Shown here piece after piece: positions 57,600 through 64,000 of a DNA stretch of 64,000 nucleotides. The position numbers and the translations under genes are program-made. The DNA is from Sphingomonas sp. Leaf17 (GTDB taxonomy: Bacteria; Pseudomonadota; Alphaproteobacteria; Sphingomonadales; Sphingomonadaceae). Every line of letters starts with the position of its first letter. Position 1 is the first letter of the stretch. The stretch lies in the NCBI RefSeq assembly GCF_001421505.1, contig NZ_LMKL01000004.1, forward strand, positions 310,001 through 374,000, given 5' to 3'. The notes below the pieces were generated by a model. That model did no database searches. It saw only the letters and a list, made by a program, of their open reading frames with translations, and was not told the DNA's origin.

Positions 57600-59195
57600 A
57601 TGCTTGGGTCAATGCAGGATTTCGAATTGCGGGTGCCGCGCCTGATCGACCATGCCGCGCGCGAATATGGCGACCGGCCGGTCATCACGCGATGGGCCGA
57701 TGGGCGCGAAGCCCGGTCGGACTGGGCGGGCGTTGCACGCGACGCGCGCAGACTGGCGCAGGCGCTTGAAGCGCTTGGCATCAAGCGCGGCGACCGGGTT
57801 GCGACGATGGCGATGAACCACGGCCATCACCTGGCCGCGTGGTACGGCGTGATCGGTATGGGCGGCGTCCTGCACACGCTGAACCCCCGGCTGTTCGACG
57901 ATCAACTGGTCTACATCGCCAACCATGCCGAGGACCGCGTGCTGCTCTATGATCGCGCGTTCCAGCCGATCGTCGACCGGCTGCGCGACCGGCTGACCAG
58001 CATCGACCATTATGTGGTGATGGATGGTGACTGCCCGGATTCGTTTCGCGCCATGGTCGATGCGCAGGACGGCGACTATGCCTGGGCAGAGGGCGACGAG
58101 CGCGAACCGTGCATGTTGTGCTACACCAGCGGCACGACCGGTAATCCGAAGGGCGTGCTGTACAGCCATCGGTCGTCGGTGATCCATGCGATGGCGGAGA
58201 TTCAGCCGGCGGTGTTCGGGCTGGATACGCGGTCCGTCGTGATGCCGATCGTGCCGATGTTCCACGCCGCCGGCTGGGGGCTGAACTTTGCCGGGGCGAT
58301 GGCGGGCGTGAAGTTCGTGTTCTCCGCCGTGAACGAGCCTGCCGTCCTGTGCGCGCTGATGAACGATGAGAAGGTGACCCATTCGGCGGGCGTCCCGACC
58401 GTCTGGATGGGGATGTTCGGGCATATCGACGCGACCGGCGAACAGCCCCGGCATCTGGAACTCGTCACAATCGGCGGGTCCGCTGCACCGCGCGCGATGA
58501 TCGAGCGGCTGATGCGATCCGGCATCCGCGTGAACCACGCCTGGGGCATGACGGAGACGTCGCCGATCGGGACGATGGGCGCGCGCTCCGCCGATTGGGA
58601 CGATCTGACGTTCGACCAGCAGGTCGATCAGGTCGCGCGTCAGGGCCGGGTGCCCTTCGGGGTCGAACTGCGCGTGGTCGACGACGACGGGACCGAACAG
58701 CCGCGCGACGGGGTAAGCTCGGGCCGGCTGCATTGCCGGGGACCGTGGGTCATCCAGCGCTACTTCCAGGACGAGAGCGGCCCGGCGATCGACGGCGACA
58801 ACTGGTTCGACACCGGCGACGTTGCGGTCATCCACCCGGACGGCACGATGCAGATCACCGACCGCGCCAAGGACGTTATCAAGTCGGGTGGTGAATGGAT
58901 CAGCTCGGTCGAGCTGGAGAACGCGGCGGTCGGCCATCCCGACGTTGCGGAAGCCGCCGCGATCGGGGTCGATCATCCGAAATGGGACGAACGGCCCCTG
59001 CTGCTGGTCGTGCGCAAGCCGGGAAGCGAGGTGACGGCGGCGGCGATCACCGGGCATCTGTCGGGACAGGTGGCGCGCTGGTGGTTGCCGGATGCGATCG
59101 TCTTTGTCGATTCGCTGCCGCACACCGCGACCGGCAAACTGCTGAAGACCGCGTTGCGTGAACAGTATAAGGATTTCACGCTCGCCACGGCCTGA
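57600..59195 (+). CDS. fatty-acyl-CoA ligase (AMP-forming)
   Basis: A 531-residue adenylate-forming enzyme. The P-loop-like motif is [20 protein letters not shown], then [53 protein letters not shown] and the catalytic lysine in [15 protein letters not shown]. It resembles medium-chain AlkK-type and related long-chain acyl-CoA synthetases. It activates free fatty acids for beta-oxidation or phospholipids. It follows dnaE by 36 bases; GAGAGAG precedes the ATG. Confidence 0.93.
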   Translation: MLGSMQDFELRVPRLIDHAAREYGDRPVITRWADGREARSDWAGVARDARRLAQALEALGIKRGDRVATMAMNHGHHLAAWYGVIGMGGVLHTLNPRLFDDQLVYIANHAEDRVLLYDRAFQPIVDRLRDRLTSIDHYVVMDGDCPDSFRAMVDAQDGDYAWAEGDEREPCMLCYTSGTTGNPKGVLYSHRSSVIHAMAEIQPAVFGLDTRSVVMPIVPMFHAAGWGLNFAGAMAGVKFVFSAVNEPAVLCALMNDEKVTHSAGVPTVWMGMFGHIDATGEQPRHLELVTIGGSAAPRAMIERLMRSGIRVNHAWGMTETSPIGTMGARSADWDDLTFDQQVDQVARQGRVPFGVELRVVDDDGTEQPRDGVSSGRLHCRGPWVIQRYFQDESGPAIDGDNWFDTGDVAVIHPDGTMQITDRAKDVIKSGGEWISSVELENAAVGHPDVAEAAAIGVDHPKWDERPLLLVVRKPGSEVTAAAITGHLSGQVARWWLPDAIVFVDSLPHTATGKLLKTALREQYKDFTLATA

Positions 59196-59213
59196 CCGGT
59201 GGTGGCCGCGCGA

Positions 59214-60281
59214 TCAGAACAGCGTGCCCTGTGCGCTGGCGGGTGGGCGGAACAGGTCGGTTCGCAGGACAATGCGCTCGGCATTCAGGCCGTGCCGGCG
59301 GCAGGCGATCCGAAACCGTGTCCGCAACAGGTCCGCCCCTGGACCCTGGCCCTTCATTCGCGAGTGAAAAGCCGGGTCGTTGTCCCGCCCGCCGCGGATC
59401 GAGCGGATCGTCGCCATCACCTTGTCGGCGCGATCCGGGAAGTGCGTGTCCAGCCAGGCGCGAAAAAGCGGCGCAACCTCCCACGGCAGGCGGACGGGCA
59501 TGAAGAACGCGGCGCGTGCCCCGGCCTGCGCCGCGCGCTCCAGCAGATGCTCGATCTCGTGGTCGGTGATCCCCGGGATGACCGGCGCGATCGACACATG
59601 CACGGGGATGCCGGCGTCGGCCAGCAGCCGCACCGCGCGCAACCGCCGTTCGGGGTGGGGGGCGCGCGGCTCCAGCGTCATCGCGATCTTCGGCTCCAGG
59701 CTGGTGATCGACACGACCACCGACACCAGCCCGCGCTCGGCCATCGGACCCAGCAGGTCCAGGTCGCGCAGGATCCGGTCGGACTTGGTCGTGATGGTCA
59801 GCGGATGCCCGGTTTCGGCCAGCACCGCGACGATCGACCGGGTAATCGCCCAGTCTGCCTCGATCGGCTGGTAGGGATCGGTGTTGGTACCGAGCGCGAT
59901 CGGCGCGACGGCATATCCGGGTTTGGCCAGTGCCGCTCGCAGCAGCGCCGCCGCATCGGGTTTGGCAAACAGCCGACTCTCGAAATCCAGCCCCGGCGAC
60001 AGGTCGTGCCAGGCATGGCTTGGCCGCGCGAAACAGTAAACGCACCCATGCTCGCAGCCGTTAAAAGGGTTAATGGACTGGGTAAACGGGACGTCCGGCG
60101 ACGTGTTGTAGGTGACGATGGTCTTCGGCTTGAGCACGGTAACGGTGGTTCGCTGCTTCGGCGGCGCACCGTCGATCAGACGGCGCTCGTCCAGCCAGTC
60201 GCCGTCGGGTTCCCGGTCAGGTAGGTTGAACCGCCGGCTGATTGTGTTCTCGGTCGCGCCACGACCTACGTTTTTGGTCAT
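59214..60281 (-). CDS. PA0069-family radical SAM protein (SplB/COG1533-like), SOS-controlled
   Basis: A 355-residue protein. The family N-terminus (GRGATENTISRRF, PKTIVTYNTSPDVPF) leads to the iron-sulfur motif C76-EHG-C80-VY-C83 in INPFNGCEHGCVYCFARPSH. Further motifs are VAPIALGTNTDPYQPIE, LTITTKSDRILRDLDLL, VSITSLEPKIAMTLEPRAP and VHVSIAPVIPGITDHE. It resembles spore photoproduct lyase and is annotated as a DNA repair photolyase-like protein, but the reaction is unproven. A LexA box lies nine bases upstream of ATG 60279-60281. No clear ribosome binding site is present, so translation may be leaderless. Confidence 0.9.
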   Translation of the reverse strand: MTKNVGRGATENTISRRFNLPDREPDGDWLDERRLIDGAPPKQRTTVTVLKPKTIVTYNTSPDVPFTQSINPFNGCEHGCVYCFARPSHAWHDLSPGLDFESRLFAKPDAAALLRAALAKPGYAVAPIALGTNTDPYQPIEADWAITRSIVAVLAETGHPLTITTKSDRILRDLDLLGPMAERGLVSVVVSITSLEPKIAMTLEPRAPHPERRLRAVRLLADAGIPVHVSIAPVIPGITDHEIEHLLERAAQAGARAAFFMPVRLPWEVAPLFRAWLDTHFPDRADKVMATIRSIRGGRDNDPAFHSRMKGQGPGADLLRTRFRIACRRHGLNAERIVLRTDLFRPPASAQGTLF

Positions 60282-60290
60282 TAATTATTA

Positions 60291-60305
60291 GAACATAGCA
60301 CGAAC
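60291..60305 (-). promoter_or_regulatory. LexA (SOS) box upstream of the intact radical SAM gene
   Basis: Minus strand GTTCGTGCTATGTTC, i.e. GTTC-N7-GTTC, the alphaproteobacterial LexA operator. It sits nine bases before the start codon, in the position of a promoter core. Confidence 0.75.
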
Positions 60306-60330
60306 AAGTGTGCAAGCGCGAGCCGTAGCG

Positions 60331-60362
60331 CAATGTCTGAAAACGCCTAATTGCGGACATTG
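60331..60362. repeat. inverted repeat CAATGTC / GACATTG in front of the orphan gene
   Basis: Seven-base arms with an 18-base spacer, 24 bases before the ATG of the low-GC orphan gene. It marks one side of the apparent insert. Confidence 0.5.
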
Positions 60363-60386
60363 GGTCGGTGAGCGATAACGCCGTGC

Positions 60387-60806
60387 ATGATCGACCATAG
60401 CGAGGAAGCTACCGCCCTTTTCACTCGCTTCGCCGAGAGGCATAGGCTTGTTTATACCGTTGTCCCCGACGCTCCCATTGAGGTGCTTTGGGAGTTTCCA
60501 GAACAAGATGGGCTATCGTTTCCCATCACTCTTGGCCTTCAAAATGGTGACGAACTCAATTTCGGCGTTGCTGACTTCTGGTCGAACTTCTTTCCATTCG
60601 AAAAGAGCGCCCTCACTTTCGAGCGTGCACTGGATGCATGGGTTGCAGGCGACGCGCGAATAGTGCGTGTCGCGCTTGGCGGACGCGCCCTCCAGCTTCT
60701 CGATACCGGCCAGTGGACGACTGTCTACCGGGCGAATTGCCTTCTTCCAGTGCCACGAGACCCAAAGCGGACGATCACCAATCAGTCACTTCCAAAACGG
60801 CTTTGA
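60387..60806 (+). CDS. orphan protein of unknown function in a lower-GC insert
   Basis: A 139-residue protein (MIDHSEEATALFTRFAERHR). It looks like a compact cytoplasmic alpha/beta protein: two helices, a beta-rich middle (IEVLWEFPEQDGLSFPITLG, ELNFGVADFWSNFFPFE), a helix (FERALDAWVAG) and strands to the C-terminus. No signal peptide or membrane segment. Codon use has many A/T third positions (TTT, CTT, AAA), unlike its neighbours. It is flanked by the inverted repeat and the truncated radical SAM copy. I recognise no family. Confidence 0.65.
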   Translation: MIDHSEEATALFTRFAERHRLVYTVVPDAPIEVLWEFPEQDGLSFPITLGLQNGDELNFGVADFWSNFFPFEKSALTFERALDAWVAGDARIVRVALGGRALQLLDTGQWTTVYRANCLLPVPRDPKRTITNQSLPKRL

Positions 60807-61090
60807 ACGCCAGCATTCCACCATCTTCGGACGCTCGCATAACCGTTGCGGGGCTGGTCGCAGCCGCGATAGGGGTTGATCGACCGGTCGAACGGCACGT
60901 CGGGGGAGGTGTTGCGGGTGATGATCGTTTTCGGGTGTTCGACGGTGACGGTGGTGCGCAGGGGGGGCGGCACTTCGTCCAGATCGGCGCGCGCATCGAG
61001 CCAGTCGCCGTCCGCCTCGACCTGCGCCAAGGCAAACCGGCCGCTTACGATATTCGACGTGGCTCCACGCGAAGGTCGGCGATGGGTCAT
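60782..61090 (-). pseudogene. truncated second copy of the PA0069-family radical SAM gene
   Basis: From ATG 61088-61090 the frame reads MTHRRPSRGATSNIVSGRF, then GDWLDARADLDEVPPP, RTTVTVEHPKTIITRNTSPD and DVPFDRSINPYRGC, matching residues 1-76 of the intact neighbour with about 70% nucleotide similarity in the last part. Homology stops exactly at the first iron-sulfur cysteine (60860-60862). The frame then continues 25 unrelated codons (DQPRNGYASVRRWWNAG...) to a stop at 60782, overlapping the orphan gene end. It keeps its own LexA box. The divergence argues against a recent tandem duplication. Confidence 0.8.
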
Positions 61091-61114
61091 TGACAAATCA
61101 TAGTTCGCGATGCA

Positions 61115-61129
61115 GAACATAGCAAGAAC
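61115..61129. promoter_or_regulatory. LexA (SOS) box between the truncated copy and the VOC gene
   Basis: Minus strand GTTCTTGCTATGTTC (GTTC-N7-GTTC), differing by one base from the box at 60291. It lies 24 bases before the truncated copy and 11 bases before the VOC start on the other strand, so it may repress either or both. Confidence 0.7.
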
Positions 61130-61140
61130 AGGAAAAGGGG

Positions 61141-61479
61141 ATGGCAATGGCGCGATTGCAGTATCTGGAGATGCCGACCGGTGATCTGGCGGCCAGCCGC
61201 GCCTTTTACACAGCGGCGTTTGCATGGACCTTCACAGGCTATGGCCCCGATTATGCGGCCACGACCACCGGCGATACCGATGTCGGGCTGGATGCCGGGG
61301 CGGACCGGGTGACACGGCCTTTGCCAGTGATCGAGGTCGACGATCTTGCCAGCGTGCAGGCGGCGGTCGAGCGGGCCGGGGGCACGATTACGGTGCCGGT
61401 CTTTGCGTTTCCCGGCGGTCGACGATTTCATTTCCGCGATCCCGACGGTCACGAACTGGCGGTGATGCAGGCGGACTGA
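61141..61479 (+). CDS. VOC-family (glyoxalase/dioxygenase-fold) protein
   Basis: A 112-residue protein; ATG 61141 or ATG 61147 (MARLQYLEMPTGDLAASRAF) could start it, since AGGAAAAGGGG serves both. It is a single VOC domain pair: a short beta-alpha-beta-beta-beta motif with YLEMPTGDLAASRAFYTAAF and a second with PLPVIEVDDLASVQAAVERA and HFRDPDGHELAVMQ, whose final Glu is a typical metal ligand. The substrate is unknown. A LexA box in front suggests possible SOS control. Confidence 0.85.
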   Translation: MAMARLQYLEMPTGDLAASRAFYTAAFAWTFTGYGPDYAATTTGDTDVGLDAGADRVTRPLPVIEVDDLASVQAAVERAGGTITVPVFAFPGGRRFHFRDPDGHELAVMQAD

Positions 61480-61561
61480 CGGGCGGGATTGAGCGCGCGG
61501 CCGTGTCCGCTATGGTTGCGGCGGGTGAGCGCAGCTGGTGAGCACAAGAGGGGGGGGCTGT

Positions 61562-62116
61562 ATGCGGACGGTTTTGGCGACGGTTGCGGCGATGGTGATG
61601 GCCGGCATGGCGGCAGGGCCGGCGCAGGCCAAGGATGTCGTGCCGTGCGAAAAGGATATGATCTGCGCGAGCGATCCGACGTCGGTCGCAGCGGCGATGA
61701 TGAAGGCTGGCTATCAGGCGCTGATCTCCAAGGACGCGACCGGCGATCCGATGATCGAGAGCGCGGCGGCGGGCTACACGTTCACCGTGTATTTCTACGG
61801 GTGCGAGAAGGCCGTGCAGTGCGATTCGATCCAGCTCTACGCCTCGTTCAAAAGTGACGGGCGGGATGCCGCATTCGCCAACCAGTGGAACATGAACAAG
61901 CGGTTCATGCAGATGTCGATCTCCAAGAGCGGATCGGTTGAGGTGCGCTATGATCTGGCGACGATCGGCGGCGTGAACCGCAAGAACTTCGGCGACGTGC
62001 TGGACTGGTGGAGCGCGATGCTGGGCGAGCTTGGCAAATATTTCGACGCCAATCCGGTTGCCGCCAAGGCTGGCGCGGCTGCACCTTCTCCGGGCAAAAC
62101 CGCGCCAAAAATCTGA
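61562..62116 (+). CDS. secreted YbjN-domain protein
   Basis: A 184-residue protein starting at ATG 61562 (MRTVLATVAAMVMAGMAAGP) with a strong AGGGGGGG upstream. After the signal peptide comes the YbjN fold: AAAMMKAGYQALISKDATGD, YTFTVYFYGCEKAVQCDSI, QLYASFKSDGRDAAFANQWN and MQMSISKSGSVEVRYDLATI. Four Cys in the mature N-terminal half may form disulfides. The function of the family is not established; it resembles a type III secretion chaperone fold. Confidence 0.85.
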   Translation: MRTVLATVAAMVMAGMAAGPAQAKDVVPCEKDMICASDPTSVAAAMMKAGYQALISKDATGDPMIESAAAGYTFTVYFYGCEKAVQCDSIQLYASFKSDGRDAAFANQWNMNKRFMQMSISKSGSVEVRYDLATIGGVNRKNFGDVLDWWSAMLGELGKYFDANPVAAKAGAAAPSPGKTAPKI

Positions 62117-62136
62117 ACGTGTGTCGAGATTGTCGG

Positions 62137-62176
62137 GATCCGGGACTTGGCCGATCCCGGCGGGTCGTCCCGGATC
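62137..62176. terminator. inverted repeat between convergent ybjN-like and moaB
   Basis: Ten paired bases (GATCCGGGAC, 62137-62146, with its complement 62167-62176) around a 20-base loop that holds further GATCCCGG-type pairing. Probably a transcript end for one or both genes; no T-run. Confidence 0.5.
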
Positions 62177-62240
62177 TTGGGAATATGCCGCTGATTGAGA
62201 CCAGTGTCGCTACCCAAGGGCCGCCGCCGTCAGCGGCAGA

Positions 62241-62768
62241 TCACCGTTCCAGCAGGCGCGGCATCAGTTCGACGAAGTTGCAGGGGCGGTGGCGGCTGTC
62301 CAGCTGCTCGCGCAGTATCCCGTCCCAACCATCCTTCACCGCGCCGGTCGAACCGGGCAGCGCGAAGATATAGGTGCCGCGCGTGACGCAGGCGCAGGCG
62401 CGGGACTGGACCGTCGACGTGCCGATCTTGGCATAGCTGAGCCAGCGGAACAGCTCGCCGAAGCCGTCGATCCTCTTGTCGGCGATCCGGTCGATCGCCT
62501 CGGGCGTGACGTCGCGACCGGTGACGCCGGTGCCGCCGGTGGTGATGATGCAATCAATTTGCGGATCGTCGATCCAGCCGTGCAGCCGGGCGACGATCAG
62601 GTCCACGTCGTCACGGACGATGGCCCGATCGGCCAGCATATGGCCGGCTTCGATCAGTCGCGCGACCAGCGTATCGCCGGACCGGTCGTCGGCAATGGTT
62701 CGCGTGTCGGATACGGTCAGGACGGCAATGCGGACCGGCAGGAACGTCAGCGTCGGATCAATCGGCAC
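62241..62768 (-). CDS. moaB: molybdenum cofactor biosynthesis protein B
   Basis: A 175-residue MogA/MoaB-fold protein: [20 protein letters not shown], then [20 protein letters not shown] and [21 protein letters not shown] loop ([20 protein letters not shown]), where the GGTG and GSTG turns bind molybdopterin. It adenylates or binds molybdopterin for Moco assembly. The start overlaps the lytic transglycosylase stop by 11 bases. Confidence 0.93.
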   Translation of the reverse strand: MPIDPTLTFLPVRIAVLTVSDTRTIADDRSGDTLVARLIEAGHMLADRAIVRDDVDLIVARLHGWIDDPQIDCIITTGGTGVTGRDVTPEAIDRIADKRIDGFGELFRWLSYAKIGTSTVQSRACACVTRGTYIFALPGSTGAVKDGWDGILREQLDSRHRPCNFVELMPRLLER

Positions 62769-64000
62769 GCGTCACCGTCGACTGCGCGCCCACCGCGGCG
62801 TTGATCGCGATCGTTGCCCGGCTGGCGTTGGCGGAGGCGCGGACATTGGGCTGCGCGTTCATGCGGATGGCGGTCGCGCCGGGCAGGCCCGGGAAGCGCG
62901 GCCACATGCCCTGCGCCAGCGCCTTGCGGCTGGCCGATGCCGACTTGCCGGCCTGGCCCTCGTACATCCAGTAATTGCGCAGGACGGTGGTCACGTAACC
63001 GCGCGTTTCCCAATAGGGGATGCTTTCGATGTAGAGCAGCGGATCGCCGTGATCGTGGACGATGGCGTTCCAGTCGCCGACCGGGCGCGGACCGGCGTTA
63101 TAGGCGGCGATCACCTTGGGCAGCAGCCCGCCGGTCACGCCGGCCATGTCGCGCAGGCGCTCCAGGTGACGTTGACCGATATCCATGTTGGTCGACGGCT
63201 TGGTCAGCGCTTGCTTGTCGAGCGATCCCAGACCGCGTTCGCGCGCGAAATCGGTCGCCGCGGCCGGCATGATCTGCATCAGGCCGTACGCGCCGGCCGG
63301 GCTGACGACTTTGTTGCGGAAACCGGATTCCTCCAGCGTGTGCGCATAGACGAGGGCCTTGTCGACGCGCCAGCCGCTGTCCGGTGTCCAGTTCGGCGTC
63401 GGATAGCGCGCCTCCGCCGTGGCGGTGACGCCCCTGGGGCAATTATGCGCCAGCCACACCGTGGTCGATGGCAGATCGAGCGATTCGGCGAGGCGAACAA
63501 GATTGCCGAATTCGCGCGGGTCGCCGATCCGTGCCTGTTGCCGGATGACGTCGTCGGCCAGTTCGCTCTCGCCGATCTCGACCAGCGCGGCCGCGACGCG
63601 GACATTGGGTCGCTTGTCGAGCGCGACCCAGTCGGTCGCGACGAGGCCGCCAAGCGGCTTGCCCTTGTCGCGCATGGCCAAGGCCTGACGCGCGAGCTGA
63701 CCATAGAAACTCTCGGTGAACTGCGCCGCCGACTTCAGCCGTGCCTCGACCCGGTCGGGTCGTCCGCAGGCCATGTCGGCGCGCGATGCCCAGTAGAGGG
63801 CGGCCGCGCGCATATCGACATCGCCGGCCCGCGCCGCGACGTTTTCAAAGCTGCTTTCGGTCGCGCTGCAATCCTGCTGACGCCACGCGGCCAGCGCGCC
63901 GGTCCAGCGCCCGCTGGTCGCCCAGTCGCCAGTGCCGGATGCCGCCTTCGCGCCCATTGCGCGGGCGTTCACGTCGTCGTCGCGCAGGAAATACATCCAG
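62758..64000 (-). CDS. soluble lytic murein transglycosylase (partial, N-terminus outside window)
   Basis: At least 413 residues are in the window and the frame is open at base 64000; a possible start at 63994-63996 lies mid-protein, so it is not taken. The C-terminal SLT domain has the catalytic Glu in [37 protein letters not shown] and [13 protein letters not shown]. The N-terminal part is superhelical ([20 protein letters not shown]). It cleaves peptidoglycan glycan strands to 1,6-anhydromuropeptides in the periplasm, like Slt70. Confidence 0.92.
   Translation of the reverse strand, partial: WMYFLRDDDVNARAMGAKAASGTGDWATSGRWTGALAAWRQQDCSATESSFENVAARAGDVDMRAAALYWASRADMACGRPDRVEARLKSAAQFTESFYGQLARQALAMRDKGKPLGGLVATDWVALDKRPNVRVAAALVEIGESELADDVIRQQARIGDPREFGNLVRLAESLDLPSTTVWLAHNCPRGVTATAEARYPTPNWTPDSGWRVDKALVYAHTLEESGFRNKVVSPAGAYGLMQIMPAAATDFARERGLGSLDKQALTKPSTNMDIGQRHLERLRDMAGVTGGLLPKVIAAYNAGPRPVGDWNAIVHDHGDPLLYIESIPYWETRGYVTTVLRNYWMYEGQAGKSASASRKALAQGMWPRFPGLPGATAIRMNAQPNVRASANASRATIAINAAVGAQSTVTRAD

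Overview
The window is a GC-rich chromosomal segment of an alphaproteobacterium, most probably Sphingomonas or a close relative in the Sphingomonadaceae. The basis is gene order and protein style: a complete Entner-Doudoroff operon (zwf-pgl-edd-glk-eda), mreBCD-mrdA-rodA, fabD-fabG-acpP-fabF-mltG, secG-pyrG, a TonB-dependent receptor, and alphaproteobacterial-type LexA boxes (GTTC-N7-GTTC). No 16S rRNA is present, so the genus is an inference. I see no insertion sequence, prophage, integrase or CRISPR array; the region is mostly stable core genome.

Layout. 1-4.1 kb (minus): an AttEFGH-like ABC export module (secreted CrtC/lipocalin-fold protein, FtsX-type permease, ATPase). 4.2-8.6 kb (minus): a small acidic protein, an RNase HI-like protein, a zinc alcohol dehydrogenase, tRNA hydroxylase TrhO, an SDR and YaaA. 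8.8-20.5 kb: a secreted repeat protein, an Lrp-type regulator, a histidine-kinase-like protein with a degraded ATP site, a WalW-type deacetylase, a large propeller-GGDEF diguanylate cyclase, an MFS transporter and KatG. 20.8-26.7 kb (minus): tRNA-Lys, then the rod-shape cluster. 26.8-30.5 kb (plus): MutL of the endonuclease type, a small secreted protein, a membrane EEP-family phosphatase and a probable 25-residue lipoprotein. 30.5-31.8 kb (minus): rpsF-rpsR-rplI. 32-37 kb: an RcnB-like protein, then the fatty-acid operon and MltG. 37.1-42.8 kb (minus): the Entner-Doudoroff operon, converting glucose through 6-phosphogluconate to pyruvate and glyceraldehyde 3-phosphate. 42.8-44.5 kb (minus): MarR regulator, an SH3-only protein and ArgC. 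44.6-50 kb: SecG, PyrG, an Hsp20 behind a heat-shock promoter, and a TonB-dependent receptor. 50.4-59.2 kb: Lol lipoprotein export, acetyltransferase, glutathione peroxidase, HdeD, DnaE and an acyl-CoA ligase. 59.2-64 kb: an SOS-box-controlled radical SAM protein, a foreign-looking small cassette next to a truncated second copy of that protein, VOC, YbjN, MoaB and a lytic transglycosylase cut by the window end.

The most unusual part is 60.28-61.15 kb. Two PA0069/SplB-type radical SAM genes, one intact and one cut exactly at its first iron-sulfur cysteine, each keep a perfect LexA box and are separated by a lower-GC orphan gene. Other notable points are a sigma-32 promoter with a long leader before hsp20, a divergent Lrp promoter/operator, a histidine kinase lacking recognisable N and G1 boxes, a DnaE whose PHP histidines are gone, and a stem-loop terminator between acpP and fabF.
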